This document shows positions 23,023-33,900 of a stretch of 64,000 bases of DNA, in pieces. A program made the translations under genes and the position numbers. The notes under the pieces were generated by a model. It did not search any database, had not been told where the DNA came from, and saw only the letters and a program-made list of their open reading frames with translations. The stretch spans positions 7,317,707 to 7,381,706 of the forward strand of contig NC_089581.1 of the NCBI RefSeq assembly GCF_019320115.1, written 5' to 3'. This stretch comes from Miscanthus floridulus (Eukaryota > Streptophyta > Magnoliopsida > Poales > Poaceae). How positions within the stretch are numbered: the first letter of the stretch is position 1; the number at the start of each line of letters is the position of its first letter.

Positions 23023-26000
23023 TGGATAGGTTTGCCGATGATGGGAAATTAGGTCAAGGGTTCACATCGGCAGATGATTTAGTAGAAGTAGATATTGGTG
23101 ATGGTAATAGGTCAAGACCTACTTTTATTAGTGCTAAGTTAGATTCCAAGTGTAAGCAGCGAGTAACAGATTTATTAAAAGAATATAAAGATTGTTTTGC
23201 TTGGGATTATACTGAGATGCCTGGATTAGACCGGTCGATAGTTGAACATCGGTTACCTATCAAATCTGGATTTCGGCCACATCAGCAGCCAGCGCGCCGA
23301 TGCAACCCTAATGTACTTCCTGACATTAAGGCCGAAATAACTAAATTAATTGAAGCAAAGTTTATTCGGCAATGTCGATACGCAGAGTGGATCTCTAATG
23401 TGGTTCCTGTTTATAAGAAAAATGGAAAACTTCGTGTTTGTATTGATTTCAGGAATCTCAACAAAGCCACACCAATGGATGGTTATCCAATGCCGATTGC
23501 TGATTTATTGATTGATGCTGCGGCTGGACATCAAATTATTAGCTTCATGGATGGTAATGCAGGTTACAATCAAATATTCATGGCTGAGGAAGATATTCCC
23601 AAGACTGCTTTCAGATGTCCAGGTCATGTGGGGTTGTTCGAGTGGATAGTCATGACGTTTGGTTTGAAAAATGCCGGTGCTACTTATCAAAGAGCTATGA
23701 ACTTTATTTTTCATGAATACATCGGCACATTAGTGGAGATCTACATTGATGATGTAGTGATTAAGTCTGGAGATATCACAGCGCATTTAGCCGATCTGCG
23801 AAAGATACTGGAGTACACAAGGAAGCATGGATTGAAGATGAATCCTAATAAATGTGCATTTGGTGTATCGGCAGGACAATTCTTGGGTTTTATGGTGCAT
23901 CAGCGGGGCATTGAAATCAGTAGGAAGTCTATTGATGCAATTAACAAGGTGATTGCTCCTGCCAATAAGACTGAATTACAATCTTTGATCGGTAAGATTA
24001 ATTTCATTAGAAGATTCATATCTAATCTGTCGGGTAAGATCAAAGCTTTCAGCCCATTACTTAGATTGAAAGCTGATCAGGAATTTGTATGGGGAGTTGA
24101 ACAGCAATTAGCCCTTGATGAAATTAAGAAATATTTATCAAATCCTCCAGTGCTAGTTCCACCTCAACATGGGAAGCCTTTCAGGTTATATTTGTCAGCT
24201 GATGATGCAGTTATCGGTTCAGCTCTTATTCAAGAATTTGAAGGGAAAGAACGTGTTATTTATTATTTGAGCAGAAGATTAGTGGATGCTGAGACAAGGT
24301 ATTCGGCTATCGAGAAATTGTGTCTGTGCCTATACTTTTCTTGTATCAAATTAAGGCATTATTTGTTATCTGCCGAATGTACGGTCATATGCAAAGACGA
24401 TGTGGTCAAGTATATGTTGTCGATGCCGATATTAAGTGGTAGAATCGGCAAGTGGATTTTAGCATTATCAGAATTTGAACTACGCTATAAATCAACTAAG
24501 GCAGTTAAAGGGCAAGTGATGGCTGATTTTGTTACTCAGCATTGTAACACGGTGGATTCTCTGGGGATTGCTCCCTGGACACTTTTCTTCGATGGGTCCA
24601 CATGTGGTGAAGGAGCAGGTATCGGCATTGTGTTAATTTCACCTCAAGGGAAGAAGTATGAGTTTTCATTGCCGATTGTTGCTACAGCAACAAACAATCA
24701 AGCTGAATATCAAGCCTTGATAAAAGGGTTAGAATTGCTGAAGGAGATACGTGCCGATGTTATTGAAATCTTTGGTGATTCTATGCTAGTTATAAATCAA
24801 TTGGCTGGAAGTTATGAATGCCGAAGTGAAGCTTTGATTTCGTATTATGAAAGGTGTTTGCAATTATTGAAAGGATTTAGAGATTTTCGTCTGGAACATA
24901 TCTCTCGATTGCATAATGAGGAAGCTAATCGACTAGCTCAGCATGCTTCAGGGTATCAGCCTATTCAGGAAGTGCTAACATCGGCAGTTGATACCGATGA
25001 CTGGAGGAAAGAGATTGTCGATTATTTAAAGGATCCAGGTAGAAAAGTTGAGAGACGTATAAGGTTCCAAGCTACCAAATATGTGCTCCTCGATGATGAA
25101 TTATATTATCGAACTATAGATGGAGTTTTACTCAGATGTGTTAACAATGATGAATCGAAAAGCTTGATGGGCGAAATTCATGAAGGAGTATGTGGGGCAC
25201 ATCAATCGGCTTTCAAGATGAAATGGATGATCAGAAGGAATGGGTACTATTGGCCGACTATTCTTGAAGATTGTTTTAAGTATTTTAAAGGATGCCAGGG
25301 GTGTCAAAAGTTTGGTAATATTCAAAGAGCGCCTGCATCGGCTATGAATCCTATAATCAAACCATGGCCGTTCCGGGGATGGGCTATTGATCTCATTGGT
25401 CAGATTTATCCGCCATCGAGTAAGGGACATAAATTTATCCTGGTTGCTACCGATTATTTTACAAAGTGGGTTGAGGCAATTCCTTTAAAAAAGGTGACAT
25501 CGGTCAATATGATTGATTTTGTGAAAGAGCATATTGTCTACCGATTTGGTATTCCTCAGACTATCACTACCGATCAGGGCACTATGTTTACATCAGGAGA
25601 ATTTGATGAGTTTGCTGTGGGTATGGGAATTAAAATTTTAAATTCTTCTCCATATTATGCTCAAGCTAATGGTCAAGCTGAGGCTTCTAACAAAGGGATC
25701 ATCAAACTCATTAAGCGCAAAATTGAAGAAAATCCTAGGAGGTGGCATACAGTATTAAATGAAGCCTTGTGGTCATATCGGATGTCATGCCATGGTGCAA
25801 CCAAAGTAACGCCTTATCAGTTAGTATATGGACACGATGCAGTGTTGCCTTGGGAAATTAAGGTTGGCTCTAGACGAATACGTTCTCAAAATCAGCTGAC
25901 AGCCGATGAGTATAATACTCTTATGAAAGATGAGTTGGAAGATGTGGCGGGTCATCGGTTAAAGGCTTTAGTTAGTATTGAAGAAAATAAGAAAAGAGTA

Positions 26001-26258
26001 GCTAGATGGTATGACAAGAAGGTGAAAGTAAAAGAGTTTGCCGATGGAGATCTGGTCTGGAAATTGATTTTACCGATTGGGACTAAAAGTTCGAAGTTTG
26101 GAAAGTGGTCTCCTAATTGGGAAGGTCCATATCGGATAAATCAGTCTATTCCTGGTAATGCATATATTTTAGAAACCCTCGAAGGGGTTGTGTTTCCCAG
26201 AGCGTTAAATGGAAAATATTTAAAGAAATATTACCCTAGTATCTGGACAGATGCATAA
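23022..26258 (+). CDS. pol: Element A Pol: reverse transcriptase, RNase H, second RNase H, integrase
   Basis: A 1078-residue intact frame whose ATG overlaps the gag-pro TAA (TAATG). Reverse transcriptase: KLRVCIDFRNLNKATPMDGY, then active site YIDDVV with D243 and D244. First RNase H spans roughly residues 380-500 (FRLYLSADDAVIGSALIQ, YYLSRRL). A second, plant-type RNase H starts at WTLFFDGSTCGEGAGIG (D524) and includes ATNNQAEYQALIKGL. Integrase: zinc-binding H-H-C-C (AHQSAFKMK...CQGCQKFG) near 730-765, then D790, D851 and E887 with 35 residues between the last two. The tandem RNase H arrangement is diagnostic of Tat elements. No frameshift or stop was seen, so the enzyme could be active. 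Confidence 0.96.
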   Translation: MDRFADDGKLGQGFTSADDLVEVDIGDGNRSRPTFISAKLDSKCKQRVTDLLKEYKDCFAWDYTEMPGLDRSIVEHRLPIKSGFRPHQQPARRCNPNVLPDIKAEITKLIEAKFIRQCRYAEWISNVVPVYKKNGKLRVCIDFRNLNKATPMDGYPMPIADLLIDAAAGHQIISFMDGNAGYNQIFMAEEDIPKTAFRCPGHVGLFEWIVMTFGLKNAGATYQRAMNFIFHEYIGTLVEIYIDDVVIKSGDITAHLADLRKILEYTRKHGLKMNPNKCAFGVSAGQFLGFMVHQRGIEISRKSIDAINKVIAPANKTELQSLIGKINFIRRFISNLSGKIKAFSPLLRLKADQEFVWGVEQQLALDEIKKYLSNPPVLVPPQHGKPFRLYLSADDAVIGSALIQEFEGKERVIYYLSRRLVDAETRYSAIEKLCLCLYFSCIKLRHYLLSAECTVICKDDVVKYMLSMPILSGRIGKWILALSEFELRYKSTKAVKGQVMADFVTQHCNTVDSLGIAPWTLFFDGSTCGEGAGIGIVLISPQGKKYEFSLPIVATATNNQAEYQALIKGLELLKEIRADVIEIFGDSMLVINQLAGSYECRSEALISYYERCLQLLKGFRDFRLEHISRLHNEEANRLAQHASGYQPIQEVLTSAVDTDDWRKEIVDYLKDPGRKVERRIRFQATKYVLLDDELYYRTIDGVLLRCVNNDESKSLMGEIHEGVCGAHQSAFKMKWMIRRNGYYWPTILEDCFKYFKGCQGCQKFGNIQRAPASAMNPIIKPWPFRGWAIDLIGQIYPPSSKGHKFILVATDYFTKWVEAIPLKKVTSVNMIDFVKEHIVYRFGIPQTITTDQGTMFTSGEFDEFAVGMGIKILNSSPYYAQANGQAEASNKGIIKLIKRKIEENPRRWHTVLNEALWSYRMSCHGATKVTPYQLVYGHDAVLPWEIKVGSRRIRSQNQLTADEYNTLMKDELEDVAGHRLKALVSIEENKKRVARWYDKKVKVKEFADGDLVWKLILPIGTKSSKFGKWSPNWEGPYRINQSIPGNAYILETLEGVVFPRALNGKYLKKYYPSIWTDA

Positions 26259-26343
26259 GAGTATAAGTGCCGATAACAGTACTATCGGCTGGAATTATGC
26301 AAGAGTATCAATGTCTTATAAAGTACCGATACAATAAATAAGA

Positions 26344-29300
26344 TTACACGTTCAGCAAGGATTGGATAGCTAATATCGCACGCAGGCGAATCTGGTCGGC
26401 TTCTTCCATTTCCTTGATATCGTCATCGGCAGCACCCTCCACAGGCTTGAGTTTCTTCTTCATGACTAAAGCTTTGCGAGCTTGGATATCTCTTTCTTGC
26501 TGAAGGGCTTTGACGGCATTGGGTAGCTGGCTTTCTTCTTGTTGAGCATGAGTTAAGGCTGCATCGATTTCTTTCAATTCAGCCAATAGAGCTGCCTTCC
26601 TTGCCGATAGATCCAAGATTTTCTGCTTAAGTGCAGCACCCGAAGTCTGCAAGTTGACGATGCCCTTGTGCTTCTCATCAGCGATTTGTTTCAGTTGTAG
26701 CATCTCTCCTTTAAGTTGAGCTTGAGCTGCTCTATCGGCAATGCGCTGAGCAGCCCGTTGATATTGCAGTTGACGGCTTTCTAAATGAGCTGCTGAGAAG
26801 AGTATTTCTTCAATATCGGCAGGGACCTGGCCACGAATTGTTTTGAAAATTGCCTTTGCGGGGTCCGAGTCATCTACCAGTTGGGCGGTACTTTGCTGTA
26901 GCAAGTTCAGGAGGGTTTCCAACTTGGATTTAGTCTCTGCCGATATTGTTCCCAGTGCAAGGGAAGAACTTGTTTCCTCTCCATCGTCGTCAGAAATGTC
27001 AATGGCAAAGGAAAATAGGCTGTTCGGAGAATCTTGTTCCTGAAAGAAAGACAAGGAGATCAATCAGGGGTAGGTATGAGTATTGTAAAATCAGATAGGT
27101 TAATCGGTCTACCTGTTTCAAGGCAATTTCTTGTGCTTGACTGGAGGAAGCGACTTGGAGTATGTCGTGTGGATCGGCTAAGCTTGCCGATGGGATATCC
27201 TCTGTGACTTCATCGGTGGTGGGCTCTTGAGGTATGATGACCGATGGCATTGGGGCAGATGTAGGGATCGGCATAGACCTTTGTCGTTTTGGCTGTGCTT
27301 CAGTATCTGTTGAAGCTTTGCGCTTTGCTTGGACATCGGCAACGATTGGCTGGGGGGCATCGACACTTGATTGTGAAGCTTGGGCATCTGGTACGTTTGC
27401 CGATGTACCCAATTGTTGCTGCAAAACAAGTGTAAGATATGATATTTAACAGGTAAAATGTAAAGTTAAGAAGCTACCTCTGAAGGAGTGGTGCTTGATG
27501 TCGGCGGAATTGCCGATGACGATCCCGTAGCAGCTCTTACCCCCTGATGATTAAGGTTAAATATAGTTTGTGATCGGCATAAGTGAAAATAAACAAGGTT
27601 GTTACCCTAAAGGCTTTGACCAAGGTTGTAGCAGCGGCCGATGGGGTAGCCCTGGATGTAGCCAATTTGGACTTAGAAGTGGTGGTCTTAGTAAGAATCT
27701 TCTGGCGGGTCAAAGCGGCTAAGGTAGGAGCGTTGTAGCCGATCGGCGATGTTGGGGAAACAGGCCGGAGGTTGAAGGGTTTCCCACTTTTGCTCACCGA
27801 TGGTGCTGGGTTATTAACCTGTTACAAGGGAATCAGTTACTGATAAATGAAAGGAAAAGCAGAAGGGAGTTCAAAGGAAATTTACCGCGTCGTCAGGGAT
27901 GGCATATTCAGAATCGATCATGTGCCGATATGTGTGAACAGAAGTCGCGAACAGTTGCTCTTTCCACTCTCGCCACCATTGCTTGTATGACTCGGTGATG
28001 AAAGAGATTGGTGTCCAGGTGGATATATCGACATCTGTGGTATCGGCATCAGGAGAAAGTTGTACTACCTTGTTCCAGTCTGTTCCGCAGGTGATTGTTT
28101 CCCTGGGTTTGATCACATCGGCAAAGCAGAGTTTGATTGGCAGTTGCCCAAAAGCCAATTGGCGGGATACTGCCGATGGGTTGTAAAATTCATATGTAAT
28201 GTTGGTATTTTTCCCGCTGCCGAATGTGTTTACTGGAATTGCCCTGGGAGTGATGATAGCCATCATAAGCTCATTATCTTGATTTAGAGTGTCATCGGCA
28301 AAGTTGAAAAGAAGGGGGAATCTGTTTTCTTCGTCGATATAAGGTACCCAGGCCCTATGATCACGAGAGAGACCATTATAGAAGCTTTGAAAGAATCTGC
28401 CGATTTGGTCTTCGTTGGCTTCTGTTCCAGGGAGGACGATTATGGCTTCACCAAAATTGAGGGGTGAGCGTGTTGCCGATTCATCATCCCCGAGCACATA
28501 ATCTTCAGCAATTTCTCGTGGGAATTGTTGAGCAAAAAAGTCCCATTGCAAACGTTTGTGCATATGGGCATTCAGCCACATGTTGATAAACCACCACGGA
28601 CCTCCCAGGTTGCCGATGGGTTCGCCAAGCAGAAGCTTCTGAGACACTTGGTGAAGAAGATGATAAGTGGAGCTCAGAAGGTATCGGCCGAGAGGAAACC
28701 TTGCGCCATTAGCTAGAAGTTCAGCTGCAGGGAGGAAGGCGTTGGTTGGTCCTACTGATCGACCACAGAAGATAAATTTTTCTAACCACATATTCAGGAA
28801 TGTGGCATGTTCCCTCTGGCTAGGTGTCCCGGTTTTCTGGTATTCTTGAATGTATCCTGTCCAACCGCCGATGTTACGGGTATTCACTCTATATTCAGGC
28901 TTTCTACCATAGATGGAGCCTTCATCGGCAGTTGAGATGTCCAAGCCAGTAAGCATGTGGACATCGGCAAGGGTAGGAGTAGCTGGGCCATGTCCAAACA
29001 TAAAAGTATTGGTTGTATCTGACCAGAAATAAGCAGCTGCAATTATCATTGATTCATTTTTCTGCATATCGGCAATAGAGAGCCTGATACATTGGTCTAA
29101 TCTTCGTTCTGCCCAGTATACTTGCATCGAGTTATTAACTCTCAAGTACCAGTCTTTCCACCCCTTGGTGGTTTTGGGCCAAGATCGGAATGTGTCTTTC
29201 CACAAATTCAGAGAGAAATTTTGGGCTCTAAAGGGGATTCTGTTAACCTCTGCATTGATCAGATCGGTTGGATCTGGGTTGCCCATTGGTCCGAGGCATT

Positions 29301-29474
29301 GGACGTGCGGCTGATCGGTTGGGATAATTAATTTGTTGCGCAGTTCCTAAGGTTATAGAATCCAGAGAATAGGAAAAAAGGGAAAAATCACCAACTGAAT
29401 GAATTTGCGAAAAGATCAAAGTAAAGGGTAATGGAAGTGGAGCGAACCGCGGGGACGTCGAAGTTGATGGCCAT
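26344..29474 (-). CDS. Antisense six-exon gene in element A: plant-mobile-domain-like protein with C-terminal coiled coil
   Basis: Exons on the minus strand: 29474-29448, 29346-27886, 27818-27606, 27543-27478, 27418-27113 and 27039-26344. Every intron is GT-AG and phase 0 (59-101 bp). They join to 922 codons plus stop. Exon 1 encodes only MAINFDVPA. Exon 2 (residues 10-496) resembles the plant mobile domain of MAIL1/MAIN and related transposon proteins: FRSWPKTTKGWKDWY, AAAYFWSDTTNTFMFGHGPA, PTLADVHMLTGLDIS. Residues ~497-690 are Ser/Thr/Pro/Ala-rich and contain a basic NLS-like pair (KRKASTDTEAQPKRQR). The last exon is charged and heptad-rich (KGEMLQLKQIADEKHKGIVN), a likely coiled coil. It converges on pol, with stops 85 bp apart. 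Exon joins are inferred by frame and splice sites; function is unknown. Confidence 0.82.
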
Positions 29475-30055
29475 GGTCTTGAGGAAACTTGAAGTTAGCA
29501 CCGGAGAAGGGTTCTTCTTGGTTGGGGTCGCGTGGTTGTTCGTCGGAGTCGCCGCCGGAGAGAGAAAATGCCAAGGATTGGAGGCTGAAGGTAGAAAATG
29601 AGGGTTCCGGAGGAATCTATTTATAAGCCGCCCGGAGTAAGGGTATTTTGGACTTATTTCTATGTCGCGCACATATAGGCCGAGACGGTTCAGAAGGATA
29701 TGGTAACTGTTCGCACGGTAATCAGGGGATTGTACAGATGAGTTGATGACAAGTAATCATGATTTAGAGGGGATATTGATGCAAGATATTTTAATTCTGA
29801 AAATGGCAGCATTATCATGTTAAGATCTTGCCGATGGGTTATTGTTTCGGTATCTTAACCGTAATCAAGGCAAGAGTGGTTGGCGATTGTGCGATATTTA
29901 CTGAAATGCGTGAATCAAGATTAGATTTGATTGGATTTGATAACAAATCAAGTTTTGGCTTGGAAAATGAGTTATGATAATCTGGCAAAGGCAAGTGTTA
30001 TCTGGAGTAAATTTCGGAACATTAATGGTTTTATATTCCGAAATTGGGGGGCATG
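29475..30055. other. Spacer of element A between antisense gene and 3' LTR, with polypurine tract
   Basis: This would hold the leader and promoter of the antisense gene. I see no clear TATA box on the minus strand, so the start is unmapped. The tract TTGGGGGG at 30044-30051 followed by CATG and the LTR is the polypurine tract for plus-strand priming. Confidence 0.6.
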
Positions 30056-30862
30056 TGTTGACACCGTTTTTTGTGCGTGATGGTGATCGGAGTGGATTAA
30101 TCGGTGAGGGGAAGGTTACTGTGTACTTTGATAGCCGATGGAAGCCAGCTTGTAAAGATAGTTGCCGATAGCTGGTGGTGGTCGATGGAAAGGTTGGTTT
30201 GGATTCGGGCGTTGCCGATGAAGTTAGAGGTGTTATTGTCGATGCCGATGAGAGGAGATTTGAAGACTACTGCCGATGAAACAGGGAATATGCCGATGAA
30301 GGAAGGCTTGAAGATTACTGCCGATGAAATAGGGAGTATGCCGATGGGAAGGAGGACGGTGATATTTCCATCGTAATTGAGGCGGACAGGGAAATAGATA
30401 GAAGTTGATTTCCTTTTTTATATTAGTTAGAGTATGATTCATGTAAGAGTCACGTGTTTCCCTAGATATGGGATTGGTGTCCTAGTTGTGTTTGGTTGTG
30501 TCTCTTTAGATCAGGGTATAAATATGGAGTAAGGGGCAATGTAAGAAAATATATCAATCAATATCAAAACCAACTTTTACTCCTATTTGCATCTACTTTT
30601 CGGCGACTTCGTCAATTTGCATACTTTTTTTTACGAGTTCTCATTGATTCGGCGAGCTGCATCGCTTCAGTGCGATCTTCGGCGATTCTCGAGTTCCGCG
30701 TGAGCACCTCTTGGCCGTGACTTCCGGGCGTATCGCTGTTGTCAGGACCAAAGTGTTCGTTTCTTCATCCTTGTCGATTAGCAGGTCAAATCGACTGGCA
30801 CGCTTTGGATATCGATTCGGGTATTAGCCCTTTGTGTTTGCAGATCCACTTTTGCATCAACA
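30056..30862 (+). repeat. 3' LTR of element A (807 bp)
   Basis: Same sequence as 18501-19307 wherever I compared. A TATAAATA is at 30517-30524. It is followed by the TSD GGTTC and resumption of Y LTR1 (TCCCCTGGGGTGTG). Confidence 0.95.
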
Positions 30863-30981
30863 GGTTCTCCCCTGGGGTGTGCCCGATGAATGTACGTAAT
30901 TTGGTGTTCTCCTTCGAGTGCTTAGTGTCTAATGGAAGACGAGCACTCCTAGGAGGCATAAGATTAGGTGGTTCTGCCATA

Positions 30982-33900
30982 GGTGGTATCAGAGCATAAA
31001 TGAGAAAATAAAGCTTCGAAAACCTTTTCTAAACTAAAATTTGATAACCTATTGTTGCAAAAAGTTTGGGCGTTCAACTACGAAGTTATATAAGTAGCAG
31101 TATTACTATGGTTATGTATCCAGGATAGATGGCACTCTGCTAACTTAGGTAGGATTAATTAAGTTTTCTGCAGGTACACTGACTCGAGTATAGTGTAATA
31201 GTATCAACTAGCTACAGGGAGATAACACTATGCCAAAAATCTAAGAACGGTTGCCCTATATGTTAGCAACAGTGAAAGGACGTATAGGACGTGCATTCAT
31301 ACATATCATGTTTGTGCATTATAGCACTCGTATTTCTTGTAGATACGCCATCCATAGGTGTCACGCGTGTCGTATTATGCACTGTTGATTCATTCTTGTT
31401 CTAGAGTTAGGTCTGCACTATGGCTTCGTACTCCGTGTTCGCCTATGGTTCACGCCTGTTGTGACCCATGTCTCCCCGTACCCCTTTTCGGTGCTCTTGT
31501 CAGACCCTTGCCCTACAGTCATACTAGTCAGTAATGGCATCGCACGTCGCTAGCCTCTAACGCGTGGAATTTGGTCGATTCATCGTAGTGATCCCTCGCG
31601 GGAACCCTGGTGGACTGCGCCAAGACCACTGAACGCTATGCCTTTATAAGCAGAGCTTGACTTAGCCATCGGTACCATCACTCGGTGCACTTTAGCTCGC
31701 TTAGCTTTTTCTTTGAGCCAGCTTTTTGCTCAGCCTTCCTCACAACCACTGCCAGAAATGGCAGGAGCCTGGGTTAGTAGTTATTGTCTGAACATTGAGG
31801 GTTTTCCTAGAATCCTGCATGCCACCCTACAAAAGCTCAGAGTCAAAGATCGTCCCGAGTATAAGGGTCGTGAGTATGAGGAGCATGGCACCGAGCGGTG
31901 TGAGGTTACCGTCTACATCGGGAAGAGTGAAGAGTTCCCTGACCTCACTGAAGCCTAGGCTATGACCACAACCGAGTTTAGATTCATCGACACCTACTTG
32001 GTTGTGGCCCACAAAGCCTTGCAGTACCTCTGCCAGATCTATGAGGAGTCCATTGCCCATACTCCCATGAGGTTCTTTCCACCTTTGGACAAGAATCGGC
32101 GGGCATGGAGGGCTCGCATGGAGGCTTTGCAACGGTAGGATGCGCAAGAGGTCAATCCAACCATGGTGCACTTGACCACATACCTGCTTGCTTTGGATGA
32201 GCAGTATGACCAGCAAGCCTTGGAACTGAAGATTTGCCTCCAACGGGCGGAGGAAGCCGAGATCTTCAACCAAATGCTCCACGTGTAGCTATCCTGAAGC
32301 GCACGCCAGTGCTGCAGTTGTTGAGAGCCAGGAGACTGCCATGTTGAAAGCTCTAAAGGAGGCTGAAGATCGGCATGTCCATTAGCTATGTGAGGCCTAT
32401 CTTGTCACCAGGGCCAAGCAAAGCACGCTGGCTGCTGAAAGGCAGGATGCCTCGATCTTGGAAGGGATCCCTATCCACCCGCTAGAAAGAAGAACTGGTG
32501 TTGCAGTACCACCAGCACCTCCACCATCGAAAGTGTCAGATGTAGAACCCTTGGTTACTCTCACTCAGCCAGCGCCATGAGAAGAGGTAGATCCTTAGCC
32601 AGGACGGTGGAAGAATCCGCCGTGCCGAAAATGAAGATGTGTGGTGCCGAGTAGATTAGTCGTCTTTGGATGCTGTACTTGTAGTAGTAGTGCTTTTCAT
32701 CGTTGTCCTCTGGTGTTGTACTCTTGCCGTTGTTGTTGTCCATAGTGTTGAGATCGTCCGTCGTAGGAATGGTGAATGATGTACCAGGAATGGGAGACTG
32801 GATGCCTATATGATGTACCCGTATGAGACCGTTGGAACATGTATTTTATTTATTTCATTGTGTGATTGCGTCCATCTGCCTTTAGGTCTCAGTAGACGTG
32901 CTTAAAGTTTTCAAGGCGATATTAAGCGGGATACAAGAGAAGTTGCCATTCAGATGCCAGCATATCAGCCATGATTGGATAATATTGGACACTGTATCGA
33001 CTAATTGTGGATGTCCCAATAGAACACTTGAATCTCTTTAAATCAAATCCGCCATTGGATTTGAATTCCTTGTCCCTTATTGTGAAGGGAACCCTTGTTG
33101 TTTGAATTTTCCCTTGCAATACTCCCTTTACTCTGTGGTCTATGACCCCACCGCCTTCATGGTGTGTAAATTCATAGTAGTTGCCTGGTTAATAGCTTAT
33201 GGTGCCGCGATGAAACCAAGGGCTCCCTATGGAACAGCTGCCACATGGTGATGCTGCTTGGCATGCGCTGGTATCGAGGTTGTTGACCAAGTACCTTTAC
33301 CAAGTTACACCGCCATACCACTTTTGCTACAAATAATTTCCTTGGAAATGTTCACGTGTTTAAATGGGAAGTCCACAACGGGTTGATAAGATAGTGTTCT
33401 TGCAAGGTAAGCAGAGGAGGTGGTTTTGGGGGAAGAAAGTATGACATGGTCTCAGTCTACATGAAAGACGGATGTGGTCGAGTAAAGGAAATAAAAAGAA
33501 GAGTAGTAAGGAAAGTTAGCCTCGGGTAGTTGGGGTGATTAAAAAGTCTGAGTGGATGTTATGCCCTAAGCCCCGTGTTTAGTTGACCATGCTACGTATG
33601 TTGGGTCTTTTCACTGTGTGCCCTGCGAACATTGTCTGTATCGGGCCCTTAGCATCTCGTTCGCGCGTGGCCACGGTATCGTGCCGCACTCACCGTCTTT
33701 GTGCACTATGCGTTTCTCCTTTTCCTAGCATCCGGTCAGCCCTCGACTCTCACACCTCATCCCTCATACCAGACCCCCTTCCCTCTCCTTTCTTCATTCT
33801 TTTGTGGACATGACCGTCCGCATGCCTCCCTCATCGAGCGCACCCTCTTCTCTCCTCTCCTTTATTTTCCATCCGCTCGCTTGTGCAGGGAGCGCACCAT

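Larger units (their letters stand above)
18501..30862 (+). mobile_element. Element A: nearly intact, young Ty3 Tat-lineage retrotransposon with an antisense gene (12,362 bp)
   Basis: TSD GGTTC flanks it at 18496-18500 and 30863-30867. The sister LTR at 45177 shows the empty site. LTRs are 18501-19307 and 30056-30862, each 807 bp, with no difference found by eye. Order: LTR, primer site 19315-19332, gag-protease 19345-23022, pol 23022-26258, antisense six-exon gene 29474-26344, polypurine tract near 30044, LTR. Dual RNase H domains in pol and an antisense ORF before the 3' LTR are marks of the Tat lineage. The only visible damage is an in-frame TAG in gag at 21013. Confidence 0.95.
10676..30981 (+). 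repeat. Y LTR1, split into three blocks by X2 and A
   Basis: Blocks 10676-11288, 15612-18500 and 30868-30981 align in order with LTR2 from about 35046 to 45295. Relative to LTR2 it retains about 0.7 kb (around 10908-11288 plus 15612-15905) that LTR2 lacks at 35271. It ends CTGCCATA just before the primer-binding site. Open frames in its GC-rich part (10650-11380, 15560-16380) are repeat sequence, not genes. Confidence 0.8.

Noticed and set aside
27871..29286. The 471-aa frame taken alone as a single-exon transposase
   Set aside because: The frame is open upstream to a splice acceptor at 29347 and ends just past a donor at 27885, with further phase-matched exons. No DDE catalytic pattern is visible.
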